Positions 1 through 11,297 of a DNA stretch of 64,000 nt are shown piece by piece (position 1 is the stretch's first letter; every line of letters starts with the position of its first letter). The DNA comes from Laburnicola sp. R22_1. Its lineage: Eukaryota > Ascomycota > Dothideomycetes > Pleosporales > Didymosphaeriaceae. The notes beneath the pieces were generated by a model that saw only the letters and a list, made by a program, of their open reading frames with translations, did not search any database and was not told the DNA's origin. Position numbers and translations under genes: made by a program. The stretch lies in the NCBI GenBank assembly GCA_014281115.1, contig JACONQ010000025.1:22399-86398 (forward strand), written 5' to 3'.

Positions 1-356
1 TAAAAATAAAAATAAAAATAAAAATAAAAATAAAAATAAAAATAAAAATAAAAATAAAAATAAAAATAAAAATAAAAATAAAAATAAAAATAAAAATAAA
101 AATAAAAATAAAAATAAAAATAAAAATAAAAATAAAAATAAAAATAAAAATAAAAATAAAAATAAAAATAAAAATAAAAATAAAAATAAAAATAAAAATA
201 AAAATAAAAATAAAAATAAAAATAAAAATAAAAATAAAAATAAAAATAAAAATAAAAATAAAAATAAAAATAAAAATAAAAATAAAAATAAAAATAAAAA
301 TAAAAATAAAAATAAAAATAAAAATAAAAATAAAAATAAAAATAAAAATAAAAATA
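1..356. repeat. (TAAAAA)n microsatellite
   Basis: About 59 perfect copies of the hexamer TAAAAA run from the first base of the window to about 356 without a visible interruption, so the tract probably extends beyond the window. It is not the TTAGGG fungal telomere repeat. RIP of TTAGGG would give TTAAAA, not TAAAAA. The perfection of the tract contrasts with the decayed elements beside it and suggests recent slippage expansion or an assembly artefact. Confidence 0.95.
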
Positions 357-486
357 ACTATAAACGCTAGCGTATTACGTTAATAAATAATTTATAAACT
401 TTGCCTATTAAGTAGCTATATATTATATATTTGCAAAGCTAACTTAAAAAATAGGCCTAAACTTTTATATACTTATATTTTAAGAC

Positions 487-682
487 TACTATATATAAAG
501 TCTTCTTATTACTTAGGTGGCCAAATGGGAACTTATGTCTTCTTTGGGCCTAGTGAAGGTTTAGATAAAAACCCCCTCACTTTAGATAAGAGTAGGTGGC
601 GATTCGTCTTATTACTACTTACCTTCTAATATTATCCTATTCTGCCTTATTAACTATTAGGCGTCCTAGTGGCGCCCTTATA
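487..682 (+). repeat. 5' LTR of Gypsy A1
   Basis: This matches 7253-7444 over its whole length, and matches the reverse complement of 59930-60121. The differences are mostly C/T and G/A. It begins TACTATA (probably TG before mutation) and ends TTATA where the 3' LTR ends TTACA. No convincing tRNA primer-binding site was identified immediately downstream. Confidence 0.82.
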
Positions 683-699
683 TTCGAATCGCTCCCTTA

Positions 700-1960
700 T
701 AGGCAGTAGTAGGATTCTTACCACTATAATAGCAATATATAGGTCTAGTGGACGCCTTGCTTCTATAAGTAAGGAGCTAGGCGGCCTATCTAGGAACACT
801 TAGCAGCAAGCGAGTACTGTTAGGTAGGTAGGAGAACAAGTAGAGGAACTTAGGGAGGCTACCTAAGAAGAAATTAATAATGGCCTTAAGAGTTCGCAAG
901 GCTCTTAGATAGAGCTAAATATAATAGAAGCTAATAGAAGGGCAGCTTATATCGCAGAATTATAAAATTGGGCGCGCAAGGAATAAGAACAATAGAAAAT
1001 ATAACACATTAAAGGCATATAATAATGTTATAAAGCTGGCAACGTAGCAACTCTTAATAAGCTTATTAGTACCCCGCGCGTGGCCACTATAGCCTTATTG
1101 TTTCTAGTAGTCGCTAAACAGAGTACCTTACCGCAATCACCCCTACTACATATCTATAACTATAAGAATTATCGTAATTATAACTAATAGAAGCGGGATT
1201 ATAAGTTTTATTTCTCGCAAGCGCCTTCTTACTTTGTTATAGAAGATTATAAGATTACCTTTAGTAGGCAGTACCTATCTAAAGATCTTTAAAGTCAGTT
1301 TAAGTTATATTATAATTAACAACAATAGATAGACCCTAAATAGGCCTCTACCTAGTAGACGTTAATAGAACGAATGCTTAATACCCTAGGTACTCTATTA
1401 GAACGCTAATAGATAGCATTTAAGGCGATAAAGAACTATTGCCAAAGGGCAAATTAAACTCTAACTAACCTACTTAACCACCTTCTCCCTTTATAGAATA
1501 AAATTAAGAAGTAGAACAAGTATTATAGAGTAGCTAAATTTATAGCTTCTATAGATAATAAGCTACGCAGAGAAGTTTTACATTACCTACCTTCTTAAAA
1601 GGAAACCCTTATAGAGGTAAAAGAAATTACTAATCGCCTTTACTAAGAGGAAGAACGGTCTGCCAAGAGTAAAGGTAAGTCTAAGAACTTATTAAAGAGG
1701 CCTAAGTTAATAATACCCCCTACAGAGTTAGCTAAGTTAGCTAAATGTGGCAAAAGGAAGCAAAAGGACTATAAACAGTCTAGCTCGACACAAAAGGAAA
1801 AGGATAAAGATAATCCAAAGATTACTTACTAGAACTGTGGCAAAAGAGGCTACGTTTCCCTAATTATAAGGAGAGAAATCCAGACCTACCTTTCTATCCT
1901 AAGAACGCATCAGAGTCCGCAGGAAAAGGCAAGGGCCAGTAGGACTAGACTCCGTCCTAT
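700..1960 (+). pseudogene. gag relic of Gypsy A1
   Basis: This is the position expected for gag. The one recognisable landmark is a degenerate CCHC zinc knuckle at about 1828-1866, reading NCGKRGY. A tyrosine codon stands where the first cysteine would be, which a TGC to TAC transition would explain. Upstream sequence has no open frame but keeps stretches of charged, gag-like residues between TAG/TAA stops. Assignment rests on the position before the protease and on the knuckle, so the limits are approximate. Confidence 0.6.
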
Positions 1961-2039
1961 TAGCCGCAATTATTAAGTATAAGAAGAATAAGCAGCTTAG
2001 AAATCTCTATAACGTGCTTTACTCAAAGAGGCTAACTAT

Positions 2040-5000
2040 AATAATAGTGTAGGCTATAGTAGGGGATTTAGACTTAGTTAAGGCACTAGTTAATAGTGGC
2101 GCTAAACTTAATATAATCTCTACTCGCTTTGCAAAGGAGAGAAATCTAATAGTAATATTCTTACTAGACTTTATAGTAGAGACGGCAAATAGTGCAAATA
2201 TTACTATATATAGATCTATAGTTGCCAAAGTGCACCTAGTAAATACTAGAGGTTATAGAGAGACCCACTAGGTCCTATTTATAGTAGTAGACCTAAGAAA
2301 GTACAAAATATACTTAGAATTACTATGAATTGCCACATATAATCCAAAACTCAACTTTCGCACAGGTTAATTATTGTTCTAAGAAAAGTTAGGGCAAAAT
2401 GCGCCTAACTACGCCAAAGTGGCCCTTAAAGACACGAAACAGTTTAGTTCAATAATATTAAACTTAACTGCGAAATTATACGCGTGTGATATTAGCTATA
2501 TAGGCAATAGGATTTTTATAATCTTAATAGAGGCTATAATTCTATAGGTATACTAAGAGTTTACTAATATAGCAAATAGTAATTAATTAGAGATATTTGC
2601 AGAACACTCCACAACTAACCTAAGTATTAATTTTCTTCCTAGAAAATAACCACCCTATTAGCCCCTCTATAACTTATCTAAGAGTAAGCTAAGTGTCTTA
2701 CGCAAGTATATCGCAAATTGCTTGCGAAGAGACTAGATATAATATTTAAGGTTACTAGCTAGAGCACTAATCCTATTCGCAAAAAAATAGTATATCAAGA
2801 CTATGCGTAGATTATTAGAGCCTTAACAAGATTACTATTAAGAATTATTATGCGTTACTCTTAATTGCTAAGTCCGTAGAAAGATTAGCAAAAGCGAAGT
2901 TCTTTACTAAGCTTAATATCTAAGAGGCATATTATAGAATAAGAATTAAGGAAGGTAATAAGTAAAAGATAGCTTTTTATACAAAGTACAGACACTTTAA
3001 GTATTTAGTAATATCGTTTAGTTTAACTAATGCTCTAGCATAATTCTAAGAATATATTAATAAGATCATAGTAAGACTAATTAATATAACGTATATTATC
3101 TATTTAGACAATATACTTATCTTCTCTAATATAGAAGAGGAATATAAACAGCATATAAAAAAGTCCTCTAAAGGCTATATAAGGCCAAACTATATATTAA
3201 ACTTAGTAAGTGCGAGTTTTATTAGGAAGAGACAGAGTACCTAGGCTATAATATTGGCCAAAAGAGAGTTAGAGTGTACAAAGACTATATAAAAACAATT
3301 ACAAAGTGGCCACTCCCTAAGATAGCGTGCGATATTAGGGTGTTTATTAGTTTTATAAATTATTACTAAATATTTATTAAAGGGTTTTTAAGAGTGGCTC
3401 TACCCCTTACTAAACTTACTTAGAAGAAGTCTAGTACTGCCTAGGGTAGGCATACTTAAAGAAGGAAGGAAAGCTAACCCTTATATCTAGATACGCAGGC
3501 AAGAGCAGCTTTTAAAGAGTTAAAGGCTATATTTACAATAGTGCCTATAGTAGTGCACTTTAAGCCTAATAAAGAGATAAGACTTAAGGTAAACGTCTTA
3601 GGTAGCGCGATATCTAGCATATTAAGCTAGAATATGCCCAAATCTAATAGAACCCCGCAATAGTAACCTATTAGTTTCTTTTTATAGAAGCTAGACAGCA
3701 CACAACTTTGATATAAAACACACAATAAGAAATTACTAGCTATTAATAGAAGTGTTAAATATTAGCGACACTACCTATTAAGTATTCTATTTATTATTCT
3801 TATAGATTACAATAACTTGCGATGATTTATAAACATAAAGAAATTAAACTACTAGTAGGTTAGAATCTATAAGAGGCTAGCAGAGTACAATTTTATTATT
3901 ATCTACTAGCCAGAGAAGGAAAACCTAGCAGATAGACTATTAAGACGCCCTAACTATATAAGCGAGGCGCAACACCTAGCAAAGAAAGAAAACAGAGCTT
4001 ATATAGAGCCTTTAAGAACATTATTAAGTAGGAATACTTTTAATAAACTAACTACCTAATTAATTAGTAAAATTATAAGATCCTAACAAGCGGCACCCTA
4101 GGAACAAAGGCAGCTAAGAAGGCGCGAACCTAGAAGAGTAATTGTAAAAAAGTCAATATTGTTAATAAAGATTAGCTCTAAATCCAACTTAGAGATTAAA
4201 GATAACGTTAAGGCTCTAGGAGAACCTTAGTCCTAATAGTTAGGCAAGAAGTCGCTAGAAGAAGACATAATAGAGCAAAACAAAATTAAAGTGCTTACAA
4301 TAAGTGCGAAGAAGGCGAAGGCTCTCTAGACATACTATAATAGTCCTATAGCTAGGCATTTTGGAGAAAAGAAGACGTTAGAAAAGTTAAGAAGGCATTT
4401 CTAATAGAAAGGAATGCAACGCAAAGTTAAGAACTACTATTAAGACTATTTAAAGTGCAGAATATTTATCGCACCTTAACACTAACTATATAGTCTTTTA
4501 AATCCTTTGCCTGTGCCAAATGGCCCTTAGAAGGACCTTACCTTAGATTTTATTATAGACTTACCCCTAGCTAAACACTTGGCCAAGTCTATAATACTAT
4601 TCTAGTAATAGTAGACTGCCTAACAAAGATGGCTTATTATATACTTACTAGAGTAGATTAGAACGCAAAGGACTTAGTAGAAGTCTAGATTCGGGATGTT
4701 ATTAGGTTATACAGCACTCCTAAGACAATTGTATTAGATAGAGGTCTAATAATAAACTCTTACTATTAGGACTCTTTTTATTATTACCTTAACACTATAA
4801 TAGTGTTATTATTAGCCTATTACCCACAAACGGACGGGCAAACTAAAAGGCAGAATTAGACACTTAAGTAGTATCTTTAGTGCTTTTGCTGTCTAGAATA
4901 GGATAACTAGGCAAGATAGTTGCCAATCGCGGAATTTGCGTATAACAATAGCGTAAACGTAACAACTAGAGTAACTCCTTTTCGCGCATACTATAGAGCG

Positions 5001-5570
5001 GATTCTTATGCGCCAAAATGGCCCAGAATGCCGCTTGGCGGCGGAGAATCGCTATTAGGCATATTAATCGCGGCAAAAGTTATTATACTACAGGCTTAAT
5101 ATAAAACAAAGATTATAGCGGCGAATACGTACTAGAAAAAGTACACTAATAAGAAGAGGAAGTACCTTAGTCTTAAACTAGAGGATTAAGTGTTTATATC
5201 TACTAGACATCTAAACTCTACACAATCTAAGCGTAAACTTAATTGGAAGTTTATTAAACTAGACACAGTTAAGTACCCTATAGAGAAAGAAGCCTATAGA
5301 GTTAACTTCCTAAAATTAAACGCACACCCAGTTTTTTATATATTATTATTAGAGCTATATAAATAAAGAGGAGCTATTAAGTCTTAAGCAGATCTAATTA
5401 TAGACACCCTATACACGTTTAGCGATAATGTGTATTATGTAGAGAAGGTACTAGAGAGTAGGCAGTAATTAGTTAAAACCTAGGAATATCTTATTAAATA
5501 GGAAGGTTACTTAGAAGAAGAAAACTTATAGAAGCTAGGCACTAATCTAAGTGCCAACTCTATTAAAGAA
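2040..5570 (+). pseudogene. pol relic of Gypsy A1 (PR-RT-RH-INT-chromodomain)
   Basis: Conceptual translation reading through stops gives the domains of a Ty3/Gypsy polyprotein. A retropepsin-like stretch ALVNSGAKLNIIS lies at about 2077-2125, with N in place of the catalytic D. An RT fingers/palm region at about 2900-3180 includes YLDNILIFS in place of YLDDILIFS. An RNase H C-terminal part lies at about 3760-3960. Integrase at about 4320-4860 includes YYPQTDGQTKRQN, the usual H-P-Q-T-D-G-Q-T motif. A chromodomain at about 5430-5560 has the pattern VEKVLESR...EYLIK-EGY. Many in-frame TAG/TAA codons and the lost active-site residues make it inactive. The same regions can be followed on the minus strand in the copy at 61.8-64 kb. 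Confidence 0.85.
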
Positions 5571-6149
5571 TTTTGGAAAAAGAAGAATATTCTAGAACAC
5601 TAACAAAGAGGCTCTTGTTCGGGTTAAACAACTATAGAAGGGGGATAAAAGAACTTCCTTAGGAAATTTTAATAGGGAATTTTAATTCCTTTCTTTTATA
5701 GATAAGAAATCGGACTTAGATTAACTATACAGTTAGAGAATTACTATAAAAAGTACACTTGCTACCTTTACCTATTTTTTTCCTATAGAGGGTTTTTTTA
5801 CTACAATTATAGAGGTGTTTAATAGTATAAGGTATTATAAAGGCAATACTAACTTAGAAAGATTATAGTATCTCTAGAGGTTAGTTAAAAAGGACTATAA
5901 AGGACTATAAGAGCATATTACACTTCACTTAGAGCCAAAAGAAAAGAATATTCTAAGATCCTAGGTTTAAGATATTTTAGGGCGTCGCCGCCCGCTAGAA
6001 GGCGCTATTTAAGTCCTAACGAACTCCTATATCACAGGGAGCCATTACTCCTAAGGACACTAAGGCATAATGGCCCTAGAGGTCCCCCTTATACACACAT
6101 ATTAGCCTAAGGCCCCTAAAGGGGATAAAAGCACTACTAAGAAGCTAAA

Positions 6150-6918
6150 AAAGCACTATCCGCGACTATAACCGCGAGTAGAACTCTTACTGTCACTCTA
6201 AAACTCCTAATAACGCGTTAGTCTATATTTATTCTACAACTGCGTTAGTATACAATATAATGAAACAAAAGGCGGAATTATAGACCTTGTCTTACTTTAA
6301 GATCTCACCCTTATGGGTTGCGTGATTAATAGTCTTCTTATAGTAACATTGCTTAGTCTTGCGCTCTATATTAGTATAAGCGCGCTTCTTAGTAAAGCAA
6401 TAGGTTAATTAACGGATATTGCTGCCGTTATAAACACAGAGATTCTGTACATAGGGCTTAAATAAGCTAAGAAGTAATTAGTTAACAGAAAGCGTCATAA
6501 GGATAACTATATCCACTTAATATAGTTTATAAGCCTCTTAGCAGTCTTGCGGACGCGTTTCTTATTCTTATTAGAATTACTACTATAAAGGAGAGCCTAA
6601 GTAGTGATAAGACTATTAAGCTTAGCATTAAAGTTAATAGGGCACTATATTATCTTACTTAGAAATATAATAGCGCCTAATATGGGCATGCATTACTATA
6701 AGGTAGTGTTTATTCTAAATTAAGTAATTACCATACCTAGACAGCTAAATACCATTAATTTAAATTAATAGAATACGTTTAGTATCTAGAAAGTGGCATA
6801 TATAAAGTAAATCCCCCTTATAGATAAGTTTAACACAACAAATATATAGATTGGTACTAGCGAGTTAGTTATAAGCCAACTCTGTCCGCTGTATAGTAAG
6901 CGTCTTCTTAAGGGCCAT
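6150..6918 (-). pseudogene. Antisense ORF relic near the 3' end of Gypsy A1
   Basis: On the minus strand, opposite to gag-pol, one frame runs from a possible ATG at 6918 for roughly 250 codons. Its interruptions are almost only TAA or TAG at places where CAA, CAG or TGG is plausible. Recognisable stretches include MALKKTLTIQRTELAYN, then LIYKGDLLYICHFLDTKR, and further on CVYNGSNIR followed by CFTKKRAYTNIERKTKQC. The same protein can be read from the inverted copy A2 on the plus strand (60456-61170), with a one-base loss late in the frame. I do not recognise the family. Antisense accessory ORFs between pol and the 3' LTR are known in some Gypsy lineages, but no homology to them is claimed. 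Confidence 0.5.
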
Positions 6919-7252
6919 CTTACTATAGAAAGGGATATTAGAATATATTAGGACAATAAGAGTAGGATAGTATATACTAAATTAACTAGTAGAGGCGCAA
7001 GGAGTAAGAGTAGTGCAAGGGCAGGCAAAAACTAAAACAACTACACTAAGCCTCGCTTAATAGCACCTTTAGCTTCTAAATTAGTTAGGTGCCCTAGAGC
7101 ATCTTAATGGCGTAATAGCGCCTAATACAACAATAATTATTGCTATATAGTTATAAGACTGGCGATTGTTTACTTTTTAAGCGAAGATAATAGGATATCG
7201 TACGTTGTAATCTTCTAGGGCAACCCAGATTGGGTTAATCCTAGAAGGGAGA

Positions 7253-7444
7253 TACTATAAGGCCTCCTTATCGCTTAGGTGACTAAATGGGGACTTATGT
7301 CTCCTTTGGGCCTAGTGGGAGTTTAGATAAAAATCCCCTTACTTTAGATAAGAGCGGGTAGCGATTCGTCTCATTACTACTCACCTCCTAATATTATCCT
7401 ATTCTGCCTCATTAACTATTAGGCGTCCTAGTGGCGCCCTTACA
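7253..7444 (+). repeat. 3' LTR of Gypsy A1
   Basis: This is the downstream partner of 487-682. It follows a purine-rich tract ending at 7252, begins TACTATAAGG and ends CCTTACA. It retains more C and G than the 5' LTR at several positions, so the two LTRs have been mutated independently. Confidence 0.83.
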
Positions 7445-7499
7445 CTATAACTATAGCTAATATGCTTAACTATCTTAATAAGATTTATTTGTTGAAGAA

Positions 7500-8460
7500 T
7501 AAACTATTAGACGCCTAGAAAAAGATTATAGGCAATATACTTATTTAGGCCTTAAAGAGACTCTTATAAATTAGTATGCGTAATTTATAGTAGTTATTAA
7601 CTATTATAGTATACCTAACTACTTACTAATAAATTACGCCTACTATTTTATATATACTTGCGTTATGTATACTACTAATATATTATTTATTTCTAATAAG
7701 TCTTTTACTTTTCATATAAAACGCCTATTTTATATAGAATACCTTAATTATAAATTTATAATAGATTGTTTAGAAGTCTTTGCAACTATAGTATCTAACT
7801 ACTTAAAAGCTTATATAATAAATATAACTATAACTAGATCTAATACTACTATATACACTACCTTATATATAAAGTCTACTAGGCGTAATAATTATACGTG
7901 CACGTTATATAAACTAAATCTACTAGCTAAATCTATTGCCTACTTTAAATATAGTGTAGTAGGATATTAAGTAATAGATGCATTTACTAACTATTATAAT
8001 AATACTATTACCTTAGTAAAGAGTATTAAGTATCTCTATATTATCCTTTTAGGCTCTATTAATTATAAAGATGCGTATTATATCTATGCTATTTAAATAA
8101 ACCTTAACTAACTATATAGGATATATAAATATAATAGCTCCAATGGTAAGTTATTTAAATCTAATAACCTAGCTAATAATAACCTAGACGTGCATTAAGG
8201 GTAGGACTATAAGAATAAGAATAAGTTATATTTTTAGTAGCTCTAGAGCAAAATTATATAATAGAGCAATAATAATAGTGTATATGAAAGAACTTTATAG
8301 TCGTATAATAAAAGATTAATAAGTTTAAATTAGATATAGAACCAGGTCTTAACCTATAGCATATATAATAGATCTCTGCAATTAATATAGACAAACTAGA
8401 CAAAACTAAATAACTCTAGTTTACTTATTTAATTAAACTAGCTACACTTTAAAAATAGGT
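7500..8460 (+). pseudogene. gag-like relic of Gypsy B
   Basis: A 101-codon open stretch (7665-7970) continues in frame past a TAA (7968-7970) for more than 100 further codons interrupted only by TAA/TAG. The translation is rich in N, Y, K and S, partly as a result of AT bias. No zinc knuckle was recognised. It is called gag because it lies just upstream of the retropepsin remnant of the same element; the short open segment itself is not a gene. Confidence 0.45.
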
Positions 8461-8477
8461 AAAGGCGTAATAGCTTA

Positions 8478-8730
8478 CTAATACTAGAGCTAGTGTAAGT
8501 TTTGTTAGTTCTTTATATATTAAATAATACTAGCTAAGACTATACTATATTAATAACCTAATTACTCTATATCTTATAGATAGTAAAGTTATAGATAAGA
8601 TTAGTTAAACTATAGACCTTATAATATACTATAGTACTTATACTAGCACTATAATATATTTTATTACTAATATTAGCGCTTCTAATATTATTCTTAGTAT
8701 AAATTAAATATTCGCTTATAACTTGTAACT
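8478..8730 (+). pseudogene. Retropepsin relic of Gypsy B
   Basis: Read-through translation gives TRASVSFVSSLYI, comparable to the D-S-G-A-x-x-x-F-I-S active-site region of Gypsy proteases with the aspartate lost. About 65 residues later comes NIILSIN-IFAYNL, comparable to the C-terminal I-I-L-G-x-x-W-L block. Spacing between the two blocks is right for a retropepsin. The reading then runs to about 8850, where the inserted 1.2 kb repeat begins, and the element resumes at about 10079. Confidence 0.6.
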
Positions 8731-8851
8731 AGGATTATATAACTAATCTATAATATTTACTGCTTATTATTGCCTAGTTTATTACCTTAAAAATATACTA
8801 CCTAAAACTATATACTATAATAAGCTATCTACTAGTTTATTATAACCTATA

Positions 8852-8969
8852 CTAACTTTTTTCTAGGATTAATCTGTAATATTATATAATCCTAGGCTAG
8901 CTATTTAACTAACTACTATGTTATATAATTAATAATTCTTTTAATAATAATTTTTACTACTATAATAAG

Positions 8970-9036
<67 letters not shown>

Positions 9037-10078
9037 GTAACTACCCTAACTATTTTATTACTATTTTATGGTAGATTTCCCTTATAACTAGTAAGATATA
9101 TACTATTCTCTAAGACCTTACTACTGCCTATCTCCTCTATACTCTCTTTACTACTACTTACTCTTACTCGTATTACACTACTACTTTTACTTTTTATTAT
9201 TTTTATATACCTATAAGTTCTTAACTACTATTAAAAGCTTTTTTTGCTATAGCTGCGCGCGTATACTTTAGTAATATATAAAGAATACTTTCTTATCTTT
9301 TAATAGTTGCCTACTACTATATCTTAGTCTATCCTCTAGTCTTACTAATAATATAATAGTAAGGAGCTATTATTATTATATAAATATTGCTATATTATCG
9401 CTTAGGCCTCTATATAAAAGAATAGTCTTACACTTAAGAATTTAGAGTTGCGTAAAAATAGTATATAGCCTAAATAAATTATTAGTTATAACCTCTAGAA
9501 TAGTATAATTAATCTAGTTCTCTAGTAGGCCTACCTTAACTATATCTTATAATAGGTAGACTAGATAGCTAATATTATCTAGCTAGTTATCTATACTAGT
9601 TTTAAATTCTCTAGCAGCTATTTAACTGTAGGTATTAGATAACTTAATTTTAGAATACTAGAAAGCTAGCTTACTATATATATTAAAGAGTTATATTTAA
9701 AAGACTTAGTATTGTGTATATTAAAGGAGGCGAATTTTTAGACATTATAAATATTATAAGAGGTAGACTTATATAATATATATATATAGCAAACTATAGT
9801 TATAACTTCGCGTAGCTCTACTATAGCTTTCTAATAGTCTACTAGTTAAGAGATAATATATAAGTTAGTTATACTAGATAGCAGACTATTTATTAACTAC
9901 TATTAATAATACTATTATACACAATACTAATAATAAAATTATTATTATTTTATATATATTTTGTTACAACTACTATATACTAGATATTAAGTTATAGTGC
10001 CTTCTATTTTACTCCTCTCTATGTATAGTGCGGACTTAACCTTAGCTAGAATATCCACACAATAAAGATCTTTAATAA
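8852..10078 (+). repeat. ~1.2 kb solo-LTR-like repeat, copy 1
   Basis: This sequence is repeated in direct orientation at 23610-25318 once the MITE there is removed. The match starts near CTAGG(A/G)TTAATCTGTAAT and ends at AAAGATCTTTAATAA. It contains no coding signal; an (AAT)n tract lies at about 8975-9037. It interrupts Gypsy B between protease and RT, so here it is an insertion and not that element's own 5' LTR. Solo LTR is the simplest reading, but no clean target duplication was found and the terminal dinucleotides are mutated. A diverged match to its last ~50 bp lies near 48070-48130. Confidence 0.65.
8975..9037. repeat. (AAT)n microsatellite
   Basis: This is a run of AAT trinucleotides inside the LTR-like repeat. 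The corresponding place in copy 2 (about 24178-24198) has only a short run, so the tract expanded after the copies separated. Confidence 0.85.
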
Positions 10079-10478
10079 CCTATATTAACTTATAAGAATA
10101 TTAGTCTAATTACTAGCTAGGTAGCTTATCTAATAGTAGTTTATAAACTAGACTCTATTACTTAGCTAGAGCCTTATAACTAAGACTAGCTAGGTTAATT
10201 ACCTAATGTAATAATAGGCAATTATAATATATAGATGTTCTATGCTACTATAGAACTTACTATGTATAGTTAGATAGACTATAATAAGTTTATAAAAAAG
10301 TTATCTAATAAGTCCTAAATAGTAAATAAGACAAAATAATTATTACCTATATAGTTATAAGATAAGTCTTAGTATTTTAACCTAAAGAAGGCTAACAAGT
10401 TATCTTCCTATTACTCTAGAGTTAACTATATTATTAACTTTATTAATAATAAAGCTTTACAACTATATATATATATAG
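10079..10478 (+). pseudogene. Gypsy B protease-RT linker and RT N-terminus
   Basis: This is AT-rich decayed coding sequence between the solo-LTR-like repeat and the Copia insertion. Its last ~60 bases translate as INFINNKALQLYI. After the Copia element this continues into KKYINKITIKKFLQMSTS, together resembling the conserved lead-in of Gypsy RTs before the S-P-x-x-S-P-I-L-x-V-K-K block. The Copia element therefore split this reading frame. Confidence 0.6.
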
Positions 10479-10766
10479 TGTCCGTACACCGTACGGGCAA
10501 GGGCACCTGAGGGTGTTGAGGTTTCAATATTGCCGCACGATGGCATCACGTGGGGATCACGTGATGCCCGTGCGCCGCGGCCCGTGCGCCGCAAGATCTT
10601 CTCCTTTCCATCCGCACCCTCTCTAGAGACAAGCAATCAATACCAAGTCGTTCTGTTATGTTATTTCCTTTCCTCGTACGATCGCCCCGTACACCCTCCA
10701 CGCTTGCCAGTATAGAGGATTAGAATTCGATGTCTATACAGCTAGCTGTAGAGTACCCATTCAACA
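10479..10766 (+). repeat. 5' LTR of the Copia element
   Basis: 288 bp, TG...CA ends, identical by eye to 17710-17997. It contains two CGTACG and several CGCACG/CGTGCG hexamers, plus an internal dyad ATCACGTGGGGATCACGTGAT at about 10545-10566. As the 5' LTR it should hold the promoter. No canonical TATA box stands out, although AT-rich TATAGAGGATTAG at about 10711 is a possible core element. Confidence 0.97.
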
Positions 10767-10830
10767 CTAATTAGTGGTTGACTAACCCTCAACTGCAAAT
10801 TGGCAAGAGTGAAGACGGATCGCACAAGTT

Positions 10831-11170
10831 GTTATCAGCTATACAATTTGTTTCGCATACCCTGTCCTCCGTACGCAAGAGGATAGCAGACCAAAAACTT
10901 TGTGGAGTCAGTAAGTAGATGTCGCTGCTGTACAAAACAAAGGAAGCGATTGTACGAGACGTTATCAGCTGTACGATTTGTTTCGTTATACCCTGTCCTC
11001 CGTACGCAAGAGGATAGCAGATCAAACCTTTGTGGAGTCAGTAAGTAGATGTCGCTGCTGTACAAAACATAGGAAGCGATTGTACGAGACGTACAAAACC
11101 TATCCTTATCTATAGGGATAGCAGATTAACTCTTTTATCAAGTCAGTAAGTAGATGTCGCTGCTGTACGA
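10831..11170 (+). repeat. Tandem 130 bp repeats in the Copia leader
   Basis: A unit beginning GTTATCAGCT at 10831 recurs at 10961, a 130 bp period. A third partial copy (about 11113-11170) keeps the GGATAGCAG and GTCAGTAAGTAGATGTCGCTGCTGTA blocks. The copies differ by small changes. They lie in the untranslated leader between the 5' LTR and the gag start, where packaging, dimerisation or translation signals would be expected. Short minus-strand open frames over this region follow the repeat period and are not genes. Confidence 0.85.
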
Positions 11171-11297
11171 GATTCAAGAGGAGATAGTGCACCAAGCACA
11201 CCACCAGTAACCGTACGAAGACACGGTTAGACAACAACAAACCCCGATAAAGCGCGACCCTCCGTACGACCGACCTATCGAACGAACCAGTCACGCA

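Larger units (their letters stand above)
487..7444 (+). mobile_element. Decayed Ty3/Gypsy chromodomain retrotransposon A1
   Basis: Two direct repeats of about 195 bp (487-682 and 7253-7444) bracket an interior with recognisable gag knuckle, protease, RT, RNase H, integrase and chromodomain remnants in Gypsy order on the plus strand. A purine tract (7241-7252) sits directly before the 3' LTR, as expected of a polypurine tract. Frames are interrupted mainly by TAA and TAG, consistent with RIP. No clear target duplication was seen; the LTR ends are inferred from the repeat alignment, so a few bases are uncertain. A second, inverted copy of the same family enters from the other window edge (59930-64000). 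About 1.7 kb between chromodomain and 3' LTR carries an antisense reading frame. Confidence 0.88.

Noticed and set aside
1..356. TAAAAA tract as a RIP-converted telomere
   Set aside because: C-to-T change of CCCTAA/TTAGGG would give TTTTAA/TTAAAA, not TAAAAA.
8842..10095. Near-identical 12-mers CCTATACTAAC / CCTATATTAAC on both sides of the 1.2 kb repeat as a target duplication
   Set aside because: Too long for an LTR element, and it does not abut the repeat ends inferred from the alignment with copy 2; in AT-rich sequence it may be chance.
10530..10715. 61-codon ORF present identically in both Copia LTRs
   Set aside because: Its presence in both copies simply follows from LTR identity; no start context or domain supports translation.
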